Assembly (NCBI GenBank): GCA_013314795.1
Contig: JABUEZ010000168.1
Span: 1 to 5,013 of the forward strand
DNA: 5,013 nt
Direction of reading: 5' to 3'
Origin: Candidatus Profundicultor aquiphilus
Lineage (GTDB): Bacteria; Atribacterota; Atribacteria; Atribacterales; Caldatribacteriaceae
Below the pieces are notes generated by a model. The model saw nothing but the letters and a program-made list of their open reading frames with translations. It was not told the DNA's origin and made no database searches. The position numbers and the translations under genes are program-made. Shown here one piece after another: positions 4,864 to 5,013 of this stretch (positions within the stretch are counted from its first letter, which is position 1; each line of letters opens with the position of its first letter).

Positions 4864-5013
4864 ATGGTCCCAAGAGGTGGGCATCGAAGAGGGTGGGGGC
4901 AGCATTTTTTAGTTGATGCAAAAATTCGAGAGCGAATTGCGGAAGAGGCAGAACTTTCTCCTCGGGATGTAGTGGTAGAGATTGGAGTTGGGGAAGGGTT
5001 CCTCACCGAGATA
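4864..5013 (+). CDS. rsmA: 16S rRNA (adenine(1518)-N(6)/adenine(1519)-N(6))-dimethyltransferase, N-terminal part (3' end cut by window)
   Basis: The 50 visible codons carry the start of RsmA/KsgA, which uses S-adenosylmethionine to dimethylate two adjacent adenines in helix 45 of 16S rRNA late in 30S assembly. Visible landmarks are W-G-Q-H-F-L-V-D at 11-18 (family L-G-Q-N-F-L-x-D), an I-x-x-x-I-A-E-E-A segment, and the SAM-binding motif I E-I-G-V-G-E-G-F-L-T at 39-48. Motif I usually reads E-I-G-P-G-x-G, so the Pro is Val here. The N-terminus R-G-G-H-R-R-G is basic, fitting RNA contact. The start is uncertain: ATG 4864 gives a family-like N-terminus but has no Shine-Dalgarno match; in-frame TTG codons at 4849 and 4843 are alternatives. 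Placement after a tatD-containing cluster matches the known tatD-ksgA neighbourhood. Confidence 0.9.
   Translation, partial: MVPRGGHRRGWGQHFLVDAKIRERIAEEAELSPRDVVVEIGVGEGFLTEI

Noticed and set aside
4720..4905. 61-codon open frame on the - strand across the small gene and the rsmA start
   Set aside because: It opposes the Cys-rich gene and the conserved RsmA N-terminus; its translation shows no family features and all neighbours are on the + strand.

Overview
This window is a compact bacterial stretch of roughly 50% G+C with every recognisable gene on the + strand. It looks like part of a conserved housekeeping (translation and nucleic-acid) cluster. It opens with the C-terminal part of a radical SAM/SPASM protein (1-567, cut by the left edge). 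After a 61-bp gap with a strong ribosome binding site comes a closely packed run: methionyl-tRNA synthetase catalytic subunit (629-2149), a separate MetRS beta / tRNA-binding OB-fold protein (2164-2499), a TatD-family metallohydrolase (2496-3320), a DUF151 bifunctional nuclease family protein (3348-3839), a TIGR00725/LOG-like Rossmann protein (3829-4317), an Asp23/Gls24 (DUF322) protein (4314-4655), a 55-aa cysteine-rich protein I cannot assign (4669-4836), and the first 50 codons of the 16S rRNA dimethyltransferase RsmA/KsgA (4864 to the right edge).

The gene order recalls the metS-tatD-rnmV-ksgA neighbourhood of Firmicutes, but here the slot between tatD and ksgA holds four other genes instead of RNase M5. 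The split MetRS (catalytic chain plus stand-alone tRNA-binding chain, as in Aquifex), the Asp23 protein, the SPASM protein and the mixed codon use suggest an anaerobic, possibly thermophilic bacterium from or near the Firmicutes, Atribacterota, Thermotogota or Synergistota. This is an inference from gene content, and I cannot name the taxon from the sequence alone.

How the genes work together: MetRS alpha and beta charge initiator and elongator tRNA-Met, RsmA matures the 30S subunit, and TatD and DUF151 are (putative) nucleases. The LOG-like and Asp23 proteins have no firm role. ATGA overlaps (2496-2499, 4314-4317) and an 11-nt overlap (3829-3839) indicate translational coupling. A reasonable sigma70-type promoter inside the end of tatD (3288-3316) could transcribe the second half separately.

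I saw no tRNA, rRNA, CRISPR array, insertion sequence or convincing rho-independent terminator. There is no gene-free stretch longer than about 61 bp.
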